NCBI GenBank assembly: GCA_035771175.1 | Contig: CM069605.1 | Location: forward strand, 24,134,288-24,198,287 | Length of the DNA: 64,000 bases | Reading direction: 5' to 3' | Source: Paratinospora sagittata | Taxonomy: Eukaryota; Streptophyta; Magnoliopsida; Ranunculales; Menispermaceae | In this document: positions 23,688 to 35,004 of the stretch, piece by piece | How positions within the stretch are numbered: position 1 is the stretch's first letter | Layout: each line of letters opens with the position of its first letter | Notes under the pieces: generated by a model | The model's input: the letters and a program-made list of their open reading frames with translations, nothing else | What the model was told of the DNA's origin: nothing | Database searches by the model: none | Program-made: the position numbers and the translations under genes

Positions 23688-26307
23688 TGTAACACCCCGT
23701 AATTTTAATTAAATACATACGTTGAATTACGCGTATATTGAGATGTATAATACACATATTTTATATGCAAGAGGCAAATATATGTGTATATGAAAATACA
23801 TACTAGATTTAAGGAGTATTAGTAAATAAATAAAATTATTAAATGAAGATGCTACATATGGGTGCTTACAAGTTAAAAAAAATGGAGTTGAATTAAATTG
23901 ATGAATTTATGGGGTTGGTTAATCAAATATGTGATTGGAGTATGATTTAATGACTTAATGAATAGTATGATTTAATGAATGAATTAACTACTAACTATGG
24001 GGAGTTGCTTTATTAATTTGCATGAGGAAGCATGGAATCAAGATTTTTTTTTTATCCTTATCTTTCAATCTCTCACTTATAAACTCTATCTCACCAACGT
24101 CCAAAACAAAATAAAAAGAATGAAAGACGTTGCAGGAGAGAAAAGAAGAACGAAAGAAGGAGAAGAAAGAAAAAGGAAACAATGGATTCACGGCCAAATC
24201 TGACGTGCCGGTAAGCTATTATTGTTATTTTTCGTCGTGAAATTGATCTTTAACTAGTGTATGACGATTCTAGTGGAGTAATTTTAGCTATGGGAGTTGT
24301 TTTATAGTGTTTTCAAAATTGGAGTTTTTACCCAACTTGCATGAAAATTTGTTTGAAAGGTGGAAAAACATTCCCTAGACTGTAGGAGCTCTGAATATGT
24401 GGTTAAATTTCATTTATTTGTTCATTTGGAACTTTTATTGCTGTTGGAAGTTTGTTAGAAGTTAGAGTTTATATTGGAGACCGTTTGAATCATTTAAAAC
24501 CCGATGAAACTCCAGTTGAAGGCTATAGAATGGTAGAATGAACTGTTGTGAGTCCATCGATGCTAATTTCATGATTTTTGGAGACCGTTTGACAATTTTA
24601 GTAAAAATTCTCATGTTCCTAATGAATAGTGAATAGGGACTGAACAATACCATTATATATCCAGTGAATAAAATGGAATCGGACTCCAGTGAAACTCCGG
24701 TTTGAGATCATAGAATCGTAGAGAACTGAATTCCGGACGTTTCGATGTTAAGAGCATGATTTTTGGATATGCTTTGATATTTTTAGTAGCTAAATATATG
24801 ATTTTTGTGAGTAAAATTGACTTTGGATGCTTTCGCGAACGTGTCAAACCTCAATAAAATACCTGTTGAAGGTTGTAGAATGATAGATTGGCTGATTTAA
24901 CACGTGTCGATGTGAATAGAATAATTTTAGGAATGTCCTAGACTTTTAATAAAATTGACATATGTTTTCATATGCTTACGTGAGTACGTTGGTGTTGAAA
25001 TCTAGTTTAAACGTGGCATTTTCCTGGTGAAATAACCCCATCTTAGCTGGTGAACCAGCTAGGAAATTTGAGTGTTAGTAACGGTGTTTTGGTGAGTTTA
25101 AATGGTGATTCTCATGATGATCTATGATTTGAATTACCTAATTGCAGTGTTTGAATTGAGAGATTAAGTGCATGGATAAATGCTCTTGAGGAAGCAATTA
25201 TGATGGACATTATTGTTGCTGGATTTTAGAGGGTATATTGGCTTAGAAACCTCGTGTAACCACTGTGAGTATAGTTTTCTTGATTTGGTTCTTGTATGAC
25301 ATTGTGTACATATAAAATGTTTGATTTTATGCATGTTATATTTATATGTAATGCATTGAGTGTTTATTGATCATGCAAATTGATTTTTAGCATTTGGAGC
25401 TTATAATAATGTCATTTCGTTAGGAATTAGACCAGGATGAGGTTTTGCGAAACCTCATTGTCAGTAGGCCTGTCCTAACAAGGGTTGCAATCATTGAAAT
25501 GACTATGAATTGGGTAATGAAAGGTTGTGGCTACCTTGTAATGACCATACAAGGGTTAGACCCGCTCTCTTGCCTTGAAGGAGGGAGATGGTAAATTTTT
25601 TGATGAAACTGTGCACTGATTTATTGAATGAGCATAAACGATATATTGTGTGCATGTATATTATTTTGATGAATGTTGCATATGTGCTTTTGAAATATTT
25701 TACTTTAAACGATTTGATATGTCATGTTTCCCTAAATGCATGCGATGGTCATGTCAAGAGCTATACTCACTGAGCTGTTGTTTGCTCACCCCATTTCCTT
25801 CACCATTTCAGGTACAGAATCAAAAGGAAAAAGAAAAATTTGAGAGTGATCAACACGCGACTAAGACATAGCATTTGTTGATGTACGTGTGCTTCGGAGG
25901 AAGTAGTTACTTGTTTTATTTATTTTCAAATGAATATATATCACATCCTACATATATATATTATCACATAGATGGGTTGTACATGGATTTTGATTTTTTA
26001 TTTTGGGTTAGACAATGCTTGTGATGATGAAATGAGATGATCACATATAATTATTGATTTGTGGAATGAATGAAATGACTGTGATGATTATTTATATATA
26101 TATCTTTGATTTGATTTGGTGGATATTAGGGAAAAATGTAAAATGTCCTTTTTATGGGGAGATGCTGTCAAAATTTCTAAAAATTTTGGGAATTATTGTG
26201 AATGTCCGTTGAGGGTGACAGTGTATTGTATATTGTATATGGGTATGTACAGTGTATAGTATACTGTGCCAGTCATGACGTCAGCCTACGTCAGGGTTGT
26301 CGTGACA
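23688..26307 (+). mobile_element. G2 3' LTR (2620 bp, full length)
   Basis: TGTAACACCCC start and GTGACA end, with the TSD CCTTC after it. It contains the complete TCACTGAGCTGTTG...GCTCACC motif at 25766-25800, followed by ATTTCAGGT. The region 24970-25770 includes the block missing from the 5' LTR. Frames of about 60-70 codons in it are fortuitous. Confidence 0.93.
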
Positions 26308-26312
26308 CCTTC

Positions 26313-27569
26313 AATCAAATTCTTCCTAGCTTCAAGATCAGGTTCTGTAATTGTTTTGGCCTGTTCTCTGAGAACTGATAAAGTCACCTGAGATGAAAAT
26401 GCTGGCACTACCTGTGGTGTCTGGAATGGATACTGGTTTCTCATTTGTCCCTTTTGACCTCAACAAAAAAAGGTAATCGGCGGTCGAGGTGCAGAAGATC
26501 TCTTCTGAGACTTTACCCTTGGTATCAGCATCCAACCTTGATCACTGCTAACTCCTCGCCCTGCCGGCTCTAGCTGTCTGACGGATGAACTCTGACTCTG
26601 AGGACTGACTGTAGACTGTGCTCTTTTAGATACTCCAGTCGGAACTGGTGCCACTGATATTGTATGAGTCTCAACTCTACTCGATTCCTCTCCTGACCAA
26701 GACTTCTTATTCTCCCCTCATTGCTTCTTGTGCCACTTTGACATTTTCTTTCCAAAGAACGGTTGATACTGCTTAAATGGTGTTGACTATGCAAGTAGGG
26801 CAATTTCTCTACTTGCAGCATCAGTTGTCTCATAATCCAAGGCTTGACTCATGGCCTGAGCATAAGTCTGTACCTCAGCTATCGCCAACACCTAACGTAT
26901 CAGATCTCGAAAACCATTTCGAAGTCTTTTCATCCGCAGATTATCTGTAGGTATCATTTCTGGCGCAAACAAAGCCAGTCTGTTAAATTCATGCTCGTAC
27001 CCACAAACTGACATATTTCCTTGCTTCATCTTGGTAAATTCATCATGCCTCTTATCAACCTTTGCCAGAGGGTAAAAGCCTTCATAAAATAATGCCTTAA
27101 ATTTACCCCAGGAATTAGCTTCACCACGAACTCTAACTGTGGTCTTCCACCACCGCTTTGAATCATCTGTGAGCTTGAATTTGGCCAAACGAACCTTATC
27201 CTTGTCCAGGACTTTCATTTTATCAAAAATAGTTTCAGTGCTCATCAACCAATTCTCAGCCACTTTCAAAATTAGACTTCCTGTAAACACTCCAGGATCT
27301 CTCCTCTTAAAGGCTTTCATCACATTCTCATATTGTTTCCTTTCTTCCTCATTCTCCCTATTTTCAGGTGCTGGAGTCTCTGCCTCAGTAGCATACACTT
27401 CCTCTATAGCCCCAACACTGCTAGCACCAACTTCAGGGACTGTTGGTGCATCAGCTCTTCTTATTTCCGCTCTCAACTTAGTCATCATCTCCATTAGTTG
27501 AACATTTTGCAGTGGTTGTGTGGTTACCATCTCTTCTAACTCTTTGATCGATTATTCTTGCAAATCCAT
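26313..27569 (-). pseudogene. G1 gag (capsid) pseudogene
   Basis: Retrotransposon Gag of the Retrotrans_gag family, which forms the virus-like particle. On the minus strand the likely original ATG is at 27569, followed by a TAA at the sixth codon; the longest clean frame restarts in the same frame at 27530 and ends at 26892. It holds an acidic and Pro-rich linker, then the capsid motif with W-L-M-S-T-E, LAKFKLTDDSKRWW and YEGFYP. Beyond 26892 the frame continues in pieces to 26313, with an SQALDYE segment and a Ser/Gln-rich tail. I see no intact CCHC knuckle. G2 is inserted after its end, separating it from its protease at 17491. Confidence 0.85.
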
Positions 27570-27690
27570 GATTTTACAAAAAGAGAAGAACATACATCAG
27601 ATAACCATATCATATCATTTATAACATAATTTAGCTACCCATACACACAAACATAATATAATAAAGTTTTTCGTCTTTTAAGGTTTTTAA

Positions 27691-27708
27691 ACCTAGGCTC
27701 TGATACCA
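27691..27708 (-). other. G1 primer-binding site
   Basis: On the minus strand TGGTATCAGAGCCTAGGT begins four bases after the end of the 5' LTR. It is identical to the G2 site, which supports close kinship. The last LTR bases read GTGAAA instead of GTGACA. Confidence 0.88.
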
Positions 27709-27712
27709 ATAT

Positions 27713-29763
27713 TTTCACGACCCCTTCTCGTGGCGTCACAATCGGCACAAAATTCCAAGTATGTCATACCCTGGCATACTTGAAACATTGTCAGCTTTCC
27801 TCAATAACTCATATTTTCTAAAACTTTCGACAGAGTATCCCCATAAAATGAATAAAATCACATACGCCTGATTAACCAAAAATCAATATCCAGAAACTCA
27901 AAAAAATCATTTCCATTATCAAGATCATATGAGAGCATTCACACAACTTCCAATGACATCCAAATCTCACATAAAGATTGCAAAACAAACCCATAATCCC
28001 ATCTATGTGATAGTGTATATATATACATCATAATGTTACACATATATACATCAAAACACAAAGTAGTAATACAACCCAAAATGTCAAGACCTACATCAAT
28101 AAAGAAATAAGGAGTACTGCCACCTATTCTTCTTGAGCTTTCCCCTTCTCTTTCCTATCAGAAACTGGAAGAAATTGGAAGTATGACAAGCAAACAACGA
28201 GCTCGGTGAATAATCCTACCTGTGGTATCATGTACGCATCATATATAAGACATGAAATTATCAAAGCAATTTAAAAACATATGCATTACTAAACACATGT
28301 AGAAGATAATTCATGATGCCAACAGGTGGTAGCTCAGTTGGTTGAGGAACTAGGTATAAGTGGGGTTGAGGTCCAGGTCTCGAGCTTGAGCCTGGGTGTG
28401 CCCCCGTTTATCCGCACCTATTGGAAGGGCCAACCCAAACGCCTCTGCAATGCCAGAGTCCAGAAGGATTAGTCTCACCCAAAGGAAAGGAGGACACCTC
28501 CCGGGTGCTGGTAACCAAAAAAATAAAAAAATAAAAAAAAGATGATAATTCATGATCATGCATTTGTTTCCAAATCAGTGCAAATTTTGGGAAAAATTCA
28601 TCAACCATCTCCCTCCATCTAAGTCATTGAGTGAGTCTGCTCCTCATTATGCACTGATGAGGAATACACCGTCTCAACTACCCATTTGTCAATTTACATC
28701 ATTTCTATGTCTTTTATCTCATGCCGAGAATGGATCATCAAGATTACTAAAATGTCAATCAAGTAAGTCTACTCCCTGAGATTTAGACCCATAGAAATGC
28801 ATTTCATGTCAATTACCTACTTAAGTATGTCCATTGACATGCACCCATGCTCTAAATTTAGTTTCATGCTTTTCAAACAACATGCATATATATTTATACT
28901 AACATGTTTAGTTCACAGAAGAGTTTATAATATATACCAATGCCATACTTCAAAACCAAAGTAAGGATTACTCACAATACAAGAGTTTTCCACATCACAC
29001 TAACACGCTTCGAACCCAATTCTTGCTCAAATAGTTATTTAATGATTTAATCACATGATCAATACTCTTAACCTGCCAATATATGCCTTAATAGATTCCA
29101 TTTCCTTTTTACTACATTCAAATTGCTAATAAACATTATCAATTCATTTACAATTCTAGTCTATTTCACTTAACCATACCTACTTGTATTACTCATTCAA
29201 GTACATTCCATTTGATCAAAATCTTTCTTATTCACCACTAATTTTTACATTAGCAACTTGAAAATATCATACACATTTGATTAATTCAAATTCCAACTTA
29301 ATTCAGGACTCATAAGCAGTCGAAGATGCTACTATACCGTTTCTATAGTCAATCTAGACATTTCCATAAGAAGAAACGGTAAAAATAGACTTCTCAGTCA
29401 TATTCTTACTAGTTTCCAATCTAGACATTTTCCTACCTTTTTACATGTTCGCAGAGGTTCCCAAATTCAATTTCGTTTACTGAAACCCTATGTCCAATTA
29501 CTAAAAATATCAAATCATATCCAAAAATCATGATCTTAACATCGAAGTGTTCGTAATTGATTTATCTTTCTACAGTCTCAAACTAGAGTTTCATCAGGTT
29601 TTAATAGGTTTTCGAAGGTCTTTAGTATCAAATCCAACTTCTAACGGCTATAAAAATTTCAAGCTAATAAATAAATGCAAACTAACCATATCTTTTGGGT
29701 TTCTACAATCTTGGAAGTGTTTTCCAACCTTCCCAATAATTTTCATTCAAGTTGGGTCGAAAT
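27713..29763 (-). mobile_element. G1 5' LTR, interrupted by X
   Basis: Minus-strand LTR whose 3' end abuts the primer site. It includes the CACCGAGCTCGTTG motif (reverse complement near 28200-28230), equivalent to TCACTGAG...GCTCACC of G2. Near 29690-29763 it matches the G1 3' LTR and then stops abruptly at the TGTTAAAC end of X. The remaining LTR start, about 550 bp by comparison with 13456-14073, is not found in the window and probably lies beyond 64000. A SINE is inserted at 28318-28543. No gene is present. Confidence 0.82.
28318..28543 (+). mobile_element. tRNA-derived SINE with 13-bp TSD
   Basis: 226-bp insertion flanked by exact copies of GATAATTCATGAT at 28305-28317 and 28544-28556. 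The 5' part reads TGGTAGCTCAGTTGG, a good RNA polymerase III box A, and GGTCTCGAGC lies at a box B position about 50 bp on. The 3' end is an A-rich tail with AAATAAAA words. Such elements are transcribed by Pol III and moved by LINE enzymes. The body encodes nothing; the frames over it are accidental. Confidence 0.9.
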
Positions 29764-29973
29764 TGTTAAACACCCAAGAGGGGGGTAGATTGGGTGTAAT
29801 GGCCATTTTAAAACATTTCTAATTCCTTAATAATATTCTTTGACTAGGTTGAATTCAATGCTTAAATAAATCTAATGAACATAGAGTAAGATGCATAAAA
29901 TAAAGCGCACTATCATTTATAGTGGTTCGGCTGGGCCTACGTCTACTACCCAATCTCTCGATTAGGTTTTCCA
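29764..29973 (-). mobile_element. X, copia-type LTR, left piece
   Basis: Starts TGTTAAACACCC, and on the minus strand carries the same CCAATCTACCCCC...TTGGG end region and the TGGTTCGGC...CCTACGTCTAC block as the C1 LTR end (48880-49063). It ends where Y begins at 29974 and resumes at 60907. The five bases before it (GAAAT) are a candidate TSD whose partner I could not find. Confidence 0.65.
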
Positions 29974-31678
29974 TGTTGGCCTAGTATTATAGTACAAGAG
30001 GGGGGGTGAATTGGACTTTGCAGATTTTTGCGTTACCTTTATAATATTTTAATTAAACAAGTAATGTGCCCAGACGGTAACAACCCAAATAACAAGTGCA
30101 AGAAAATAAATAAACACAAAGGATTTAGAGTAGTTCGGTTCCCCTTGAACCTACATCTACTACCTACTTACACCGATCAAGATTTCCCAATCTACTATTG
30201 GCTAATCACTTACGGGCGGATTAGAGGCCGTTTACACTAACCAACACCAGGGCCTGGTTAGAAAGCCAATACAACACTAACCTACACAAGGGCTTGGTTT
30301 GAAAGCCACAATCTAGCCTACATCAGGGTTTAGCTAATAAGCCACAACTTGCAACCAACTTACGGGCGTGGTTATGTGTCGTACAAACAAGGTATAATCT
30401 CGATTGACTTAGCCAAGTCAACAATACATCAAGAACACAAAGATATAGAGAAGTGTATAACAACACTCTCAACAATTTAAGCTTACAATTTTGAATGAGT
30501 GAACAATTACTATTCCAACTACTATGATTCTAAATGAAGTGCAATGTTGAAATAGTTTCTCAAAAATGCATGCAATTGATTCAAAATATTTTTATGCAAG
30601 TTCAAGAATCGTATGCATACATGTATTTCCAAATATTCATTCTAAGTATGATAGGTGAAGCACAAGAATCAATATACAAGTTATTGATCAAAACTTATTG
30701 ATTCAAAATTATCAATATTCAAACATGTGAATCAATATGCACAAGTTATGATCAAAACAATCGATTCAAACAATATATGTATTGAGCACAAGAAGCAATG
30801 TTAACCAAACCACATGAAACCACTATCAAGATAATATAAGATGAAAGCTCAAGTATGGTTTCACACAATAGAAAAAACGGCTTTGATAATGTATTAAAAC
30901 AAGCAATAAAACAATTTTAACTCAATACACAATCACTAGAATCGAAAAAGAAAAGTTACCCAACTTATGTAAGATGAAGTTCGTCGATTCTCCAAGGTGT
31001 ATGTGGTTGAGAGATTTCTCTTCCAAAGATGATCAAGATCAACAAGTATGTGATGAAAGACACTCAAGAACACCTTGATCAAACATTCTTGAACTCCTTT
31101 CTAGTTTCTCAAATATTTTGAAATGGTTAGGAGAACTTTTCAAAAGGTTGAATCAAAAACTCAAATGTAGCGAACTTTTTCTTTGAATGAAGGATTAAAT
31201 GACTCAAGAACTTGTTTTGGACAAGTATAAATGATGTAGAGAAAATTGCACAAGTTCTCTTGATTTTGCAAAAGTTGCTCTTCAAATGAGCAAGTGTGGT
31301 ATTTATAGATGAACACCACACCGAGGCACAGGAACGCGTTCCTTAACACAAGAACGCATTTCTGGTTTGAAATCTAAAAATTTTCAGATTTTCCTCCAAT
31401 TAAGGAACGCGTTCCTCAATATGTACGTAGGGCATAAGAACGGGTTCTTTCAAAAGAACCACTAACGCTTCAATTTTTTCCCATTTTTCCCTTGGTAACA
31501 GGACCACATTCCTTTTCCCTAATCAGAAAAAATCTCAGTCTCGGGAAATGCCACAAGAGCGCGTTCCTTGACCCCTGATCAAAAAATTCATTTAGTCTTG
31601 GGAAAAAGCTCAGGAGCGCATTCCTTCACTGATAAGTGAAAGAGATTTGACTTCTTATCATTTTAGGTTTATGGACAT
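29974..31678 (-). mobile_element. Y, copia-type LTR, left piece
   Basis: Starts TGTTGGCCTAG, the reverse complement of the C1 LTR end CTAGGCCAACA, and is preceded by TTCCA. It holds the repeated CTTACGGGCG/CAGGGCCTGGTT section (30160-30370), a TATTTATAG promoter-like site near 31300 and a run of GGAACGCGTTCC palindromes (31330-31640). It is cut at 31678 by G3 and continues at 60351-60901, where the second TTCCA follows. It has LTR only and no internal domain, so it behaves as a solo LTR of about 2256 bp. Confidence 0.8.
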
Positions 31679-32923
31679 TGTAACACCCTTCACTTTTTCT
31701 ACTGTAAAACTAGTTTAACTGCCTAAAAACCATACATATTAAATTTCAACAAGTGAAAGTAACCCTAAAGGACTCTCTCGGAGAAAATATAGATCCTCAT
31801 AGTAGGACGGTCCCAAAGAAGGAACCGTCCCCACGGGGGGCCAGCCCTAAGGGTAGCCGGCCCCCAAAAGGGCTCGACTCCTATAAATAAGGGGTGGCCC
31901 CGTCACTCTCACCTCGCCATCGCCCCTCGCTCTCTCTCTCTCTTTTCCTCGATCATTTGCGCTCTTCTGCATCCTTGCACACTTTAAGAAGTTAGAATAA
32001 AACGCTACACCACTACTAGTTTGTTAAGGTGGGGAATGAAGGCTAGGTTTGCATTTCTTACTTGTTTAATAATGAATTGCATAACATCATGCATCATATC
32101 TTTTACATGTTTTACTTCATGCATGAGGTTATTTATCATAAATGTTAAATTCATAACCATGGGTGCTATGCCATTACGTTGGACCATGATTAAGGTAGTT
32201 GGACATTGTACCTATGAGTTGCTATGCCATTACGCTGGACCATGAGGTAGCTTTGTCACTGGTTAGCACTGGAACTCATGAGATCTCTCAGTTGTTTCAT
32301 GTTGCATTGACGCCTCGACTCACAGGTTGCGAGTGAATTGTGTCTGGCCTGTGAGGCTGTGTGGTCACCATTCACAGCTTGATTGTATTGTTGTGGCATA
32401 ACTATTTGATGATTGTTGTTTGTACTTGTTATTATGCATGTAAGACTTGTTTACCCTGCTTGATCTCACTGAGTTGTTGAGCTCACCCCATTTCTAGTTT
32501 TTCCAAGGAATTAAGATTGGTCAAGTTGGAATTATTTCAGGGGCTATGACCAAACCTGGTCCATGTAGGAACTTTTGTGTATGTACTCTCCCCAGGTCCT
32601 GTCAAATCCGTCTAGCTATGGTGGTGGTGGTGGTTTCAGGCTTCTAGACGCCTCTCTTTTGACTACTCCTCTTTTTGTTATTTTGGCATTTTTGTAGGGG
32701 TTTCGCCCTTGTTATCTTTCTTTTGTCTTTTTGTTATAAAGGAATGTAATAATTAACAAACTCTATGTTCTCAATATAATAGAATTTCCCTTAATAGTTT
32801 CCTCTACATTGTTGTTGATGTGGGTCACTATGCTTCTGTATGTGCAACTCTGATCGAGTGGTTTGAGCACTCAATGCCCTAACTGTCACACCTCGTGCTG
32901 AATCGATGAGGCGGGGTGTGACA
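31679..32923 (+). mobile_element. G3 5' LTR (1245 bp)
   Basis: TGTAACACCC...GGTGTGACA. A TATA box, TATAAATA, is at 31882-31889, followed 20-30 bp later by a CT-rich stretch (31910-31950), so transcription should start near 31915. The motif TCACTGAGTTGTTGAGCTCA is at about 32466-32485. It was probably the promoter of G3. The short frames in it are not genes. Confidence 0.9.
31882..31889 (+). promoter_or_regulatory. TATA box of G3 5' LTR
   Basis: TATAAATA within CCTATAAATAAGG, conserved in the 3' LTR at 58747-58754 in spite of many other differences nearby. Confidence 0.8.
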
Positions 32924-32930
32924 GTTATTA

Positions 32931-32949
32931 TGCTATTTGAGCATGGTCT
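32931..32949 (+). other. Degenerate G3 primer-binding site
   Basis: TGCTATTTGAGCATGGTC lies 7 bases after the LTR end and resembles TGGTATCAGAGCATGGT with several changes. The position is right but the match is poor. Confidence 0.45.
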
Positions 32950-33070
32950 GGGAAACTACCCACCACTATTTTACAAAATAATAGAAATTTTAATTTAAAA
33001 AAAATTACCCGGCCACAGCAAGGGCCTGCCCCCTTGTTTTTTTTTTGAGCAACCCCCCCTTATTATTCTC

Positions 33071-33078
33071 TATAAATA
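33071..33078 (+). promoter_or_regulatory. Second TATA-like site in the G3 leader
   Basis: TATAAATA in CTCTATAAATAAAG, followed by CACTCACCCTTCTCACC. This repeats the TATA plus CT-rich layout of the LTR promoter (31882-31930), including GGCC-rich sequence upstream. It sits about 140 bp before the 5' ORF and could be its own promoter. Confidence 0.5.
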
Positions 33079-33213
33079 AAGAGGGAGGAGGGGAGTTCAT
33101 TCACTCACCCTTCTCACCTCCCTTGTCTTCCTTCTTTCTTTAATAAATCTCTACATTTCTTTCTTACTCCATACTTTTTTGTTTCTCTCTATAATTCATC
33201 TTCAAAAAACTTG

Positions 33214-33992
33214 ATGGAGCGATGACCAAAGAAGCCTAAGAAGAATGTTGAAGGTGAAAGTTCTCAACCTCCTCGACTCAGACCTTCCTCTTCAATTCCA
33301 GTCCATACTTGAAGACTAGTAGTCTTATAGAAGAATACTACCCAATGCTCCACAATAAACTTGCAGCCTTAGGTTGGACACCGGTCATGAATCTTGAAAG
33401 GTGCGTTTTTTGGTCCTTTGTCGCCTCATTTTATGAAAATTTGACTGTCAAAAACCAGGGTACGTTCCCCATCACTACAAAGGTGAATGGTATTGATATA
33501 ACCTTTACATCCGAAATACTGTCAGAGATTTTAGGAATCCCTGAGAGAGGACCACTCTGCGATATTTATACGTCCAAAGGTAGGGTAAGTGCAGTCCCAA
33601 GCTCTCGAAATATGTTTAGGTGTCTTGCTTCCCAGTTTGACTTCATAGTCACTAAGATTTTTACCAAGGAAATTAAAGAACAATATAACCCTCTTATTCA
33701 AGTAATCATGGCAAATATTTTACCCCAGCCTAGTAAAAGGTCCACCATCACTCATCCTCAATGTTTTTTCTCATACTGTTGGGTAAAGGAAATTCATGTG
33801 AATCTTCCTTTTATCATGTTACGCCATATGGCACATTGCACTCGAGAACAAACCTGTCTTCCATACGAAGCATTACTAAACAAATTGTTCCGTCGTTTCG
33901 GAGTTTTTCCTAGTCCAACCGAGATAACATCTCACTTGTACAATGACATCACCGATACAATATTGAACCAGAGTGAAAACAAGCGAAGTCTC
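33214..33992 (+). pseudogene. G3 extra 5' ORF, first part: putative plant transposon protein family
   Basis: A gene between the 5' LTR and gag. A Lys/Pro-rich start (from ATG 33214, with an early TGA and a frameshift near 33307) leads into a long frame through 33992. The motifs FVASFYENL, GIPERG, NILPQPSK, the NLPFIMLRHM stretch and LFRRFGVF are those of the plant family annotated as putative plant transposon protein (I believe Pfam PF20167). Its function is unknown. The frame is cut by C1 at the TSD GTCTC and continues in frame at 49069. Such an ORF is not standard in chromoviruses. It might be an acquired gene, or this stretch might come from another element. Confidence 0.7.
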
Positions 33993-34951
33993 TATTGAAC
34001 CAATTATCCTCATGTCCCTTACAAGAATATGTCCCTATTATGAAAGATTTTGATGATCACAAAACTACATTCTATTTATGATATTACTGCATATATGGCA
34101 TATCTAATCTTACTTGAAGGTTTCAAAGATATTACTGCACATATGGCATATCTAATCTTAGAGCAGAAAAACCACTAATGAAATATGAAACTGATATTTA
34201 TTCAAAACGTATTAACAATTTTCGTTTGTGCTAAACACTTTTTGAAAGTTAGTCTTCTTTCACTTGCGCTTGATCTTACGATATTTTGAAAGAAAAACTT
34301 AAAGTTTTATGGGTTGATTGATCTTCATCTTCATTATTTTGAAAACCTAATGAAGAAGACAAAAGCTCTTTGAACATGCTTTCAGCATAAATTTCATCAT
34401 ATATATTTTGCTGAATCCGTGATCACAGAAGGTTCAATCCAAAGCTTTATAAGTATCACTTTGATTCTGAGTAAAGGGAATCATATCTCATCTTGTATTC
34501 AGTTTGTGGTGACTGGTAAGTCACTAAGTTAGAGCAAGTGTTTCTCATAGTTGTAAATGGTCTTTTCACACCTGTAAGTTGAGGTTCTCTCTCATCTGTA
34601 AGTAGAGAATAGGTCTTCTCACATCCGCAAGTTGAGAAGCGGTCCTCTCTCACCCTTAAGTTGACAAACGGTAGTTCTCACACCTGTTAGTTGAGAAAGT
34701 GTACCGGTTTGATCTTCACCCGTAAGAAGGTCTATAGTGCAGTTTGAACAAATCCTAATTAAGGAGGTTAGGTAGTGGATGTAGGCGCGGCCAAACCACT
34801 ATAAATCTTGCTTATATTGTCTCATTTACATTTGTTGTATTTGATTGCTATACTTTGCTTAATCTGCTTTCATTATTTCGCACAATTTTAAGAAAAGTTA
34901 AAATCTATTAAGTGTCCAATTCACCCCCTCTTGGACATATCTAGGCCAACA
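33993..34951 (+). mobile_element. C1 5' LTR (959 bp, promoter region deleted)
   Basis: Compared with the 3' LTR it lacks about 1.7 kb. At 34160 TAATCTTA joins GAGCAG, equivalent to 43858 joined to 48266, with CTTA shared at the join. Just before the join a 49-bp piece (from 34079) is tandemly repeated, the second copy running into the break. The lost part includes the TATA-like site and all the GGACGCT/GCGCCCTC repeats. The 3' part contains the repeated ACCCGTAAGTTGAGAA words (34560-34700). Confidence 0.9.
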
Positions 34952-34952
34952 A

Positions 34953-34965
34953 TTGCTATAAGAGA
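34953..34965 (+). other. Degenerate C1 primer-binding site
   Basis: TTGCTATAAGAGA directly after the LTR end is in the place of TGGTATCAGAGC with several mismatches. Confidence 0.45.
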
Positions 34966-35004
34966 AAGTTAACCATCAAAATATCTAACCATGTTTGATT
35001 AAGT

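Larger units (their letters stand above)
17497..26307 (+). mobile_element. G2, Ty3/gypsy element nested in G1 (8.8 kb, coding region decayed)
   Basis: Complete structure: 5' LTR 17497-19426, primer site, gag and pol relics, polypurine tract, 3' LTR 23688-26307 and a perfect 5-bp TSD. The internal part is only about 4.26 kb, and stops occur every few dozen codons. Its relic proteins match G1 domain by domain (gag AKFKLTDD, protease KYEGH, RT, RNase H, integrase), so the two elements are relatives. The two LTRs differ by only a few percent by eye outside one 690-bp gap. That is far less decay than the genes show and suggests it moved as a non-autonomous copy. Confidence 0.95.

Noticed and set aside
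27139..27501. 120-codon plus-strand frame
   Set aside because: It is exactly antisense to the G1 gag gene, which has clear capsid motifs.
28350..28608. Two minus-strand frames of 66-69 codons
   Set aside because: They run antisense through the SINE and its A-rich tail, giving a spurious Phe-rich peptide.
31682..32923. G3 5' LTR as an unrelated solo LTR
   Set aside because: Its flanking bases and the TSD-like AACAT after 60345, the collinear LTR at 58562 and the rejoined Y LTR all favour one element. The 4-of-5 TSD match leaves some doubt.
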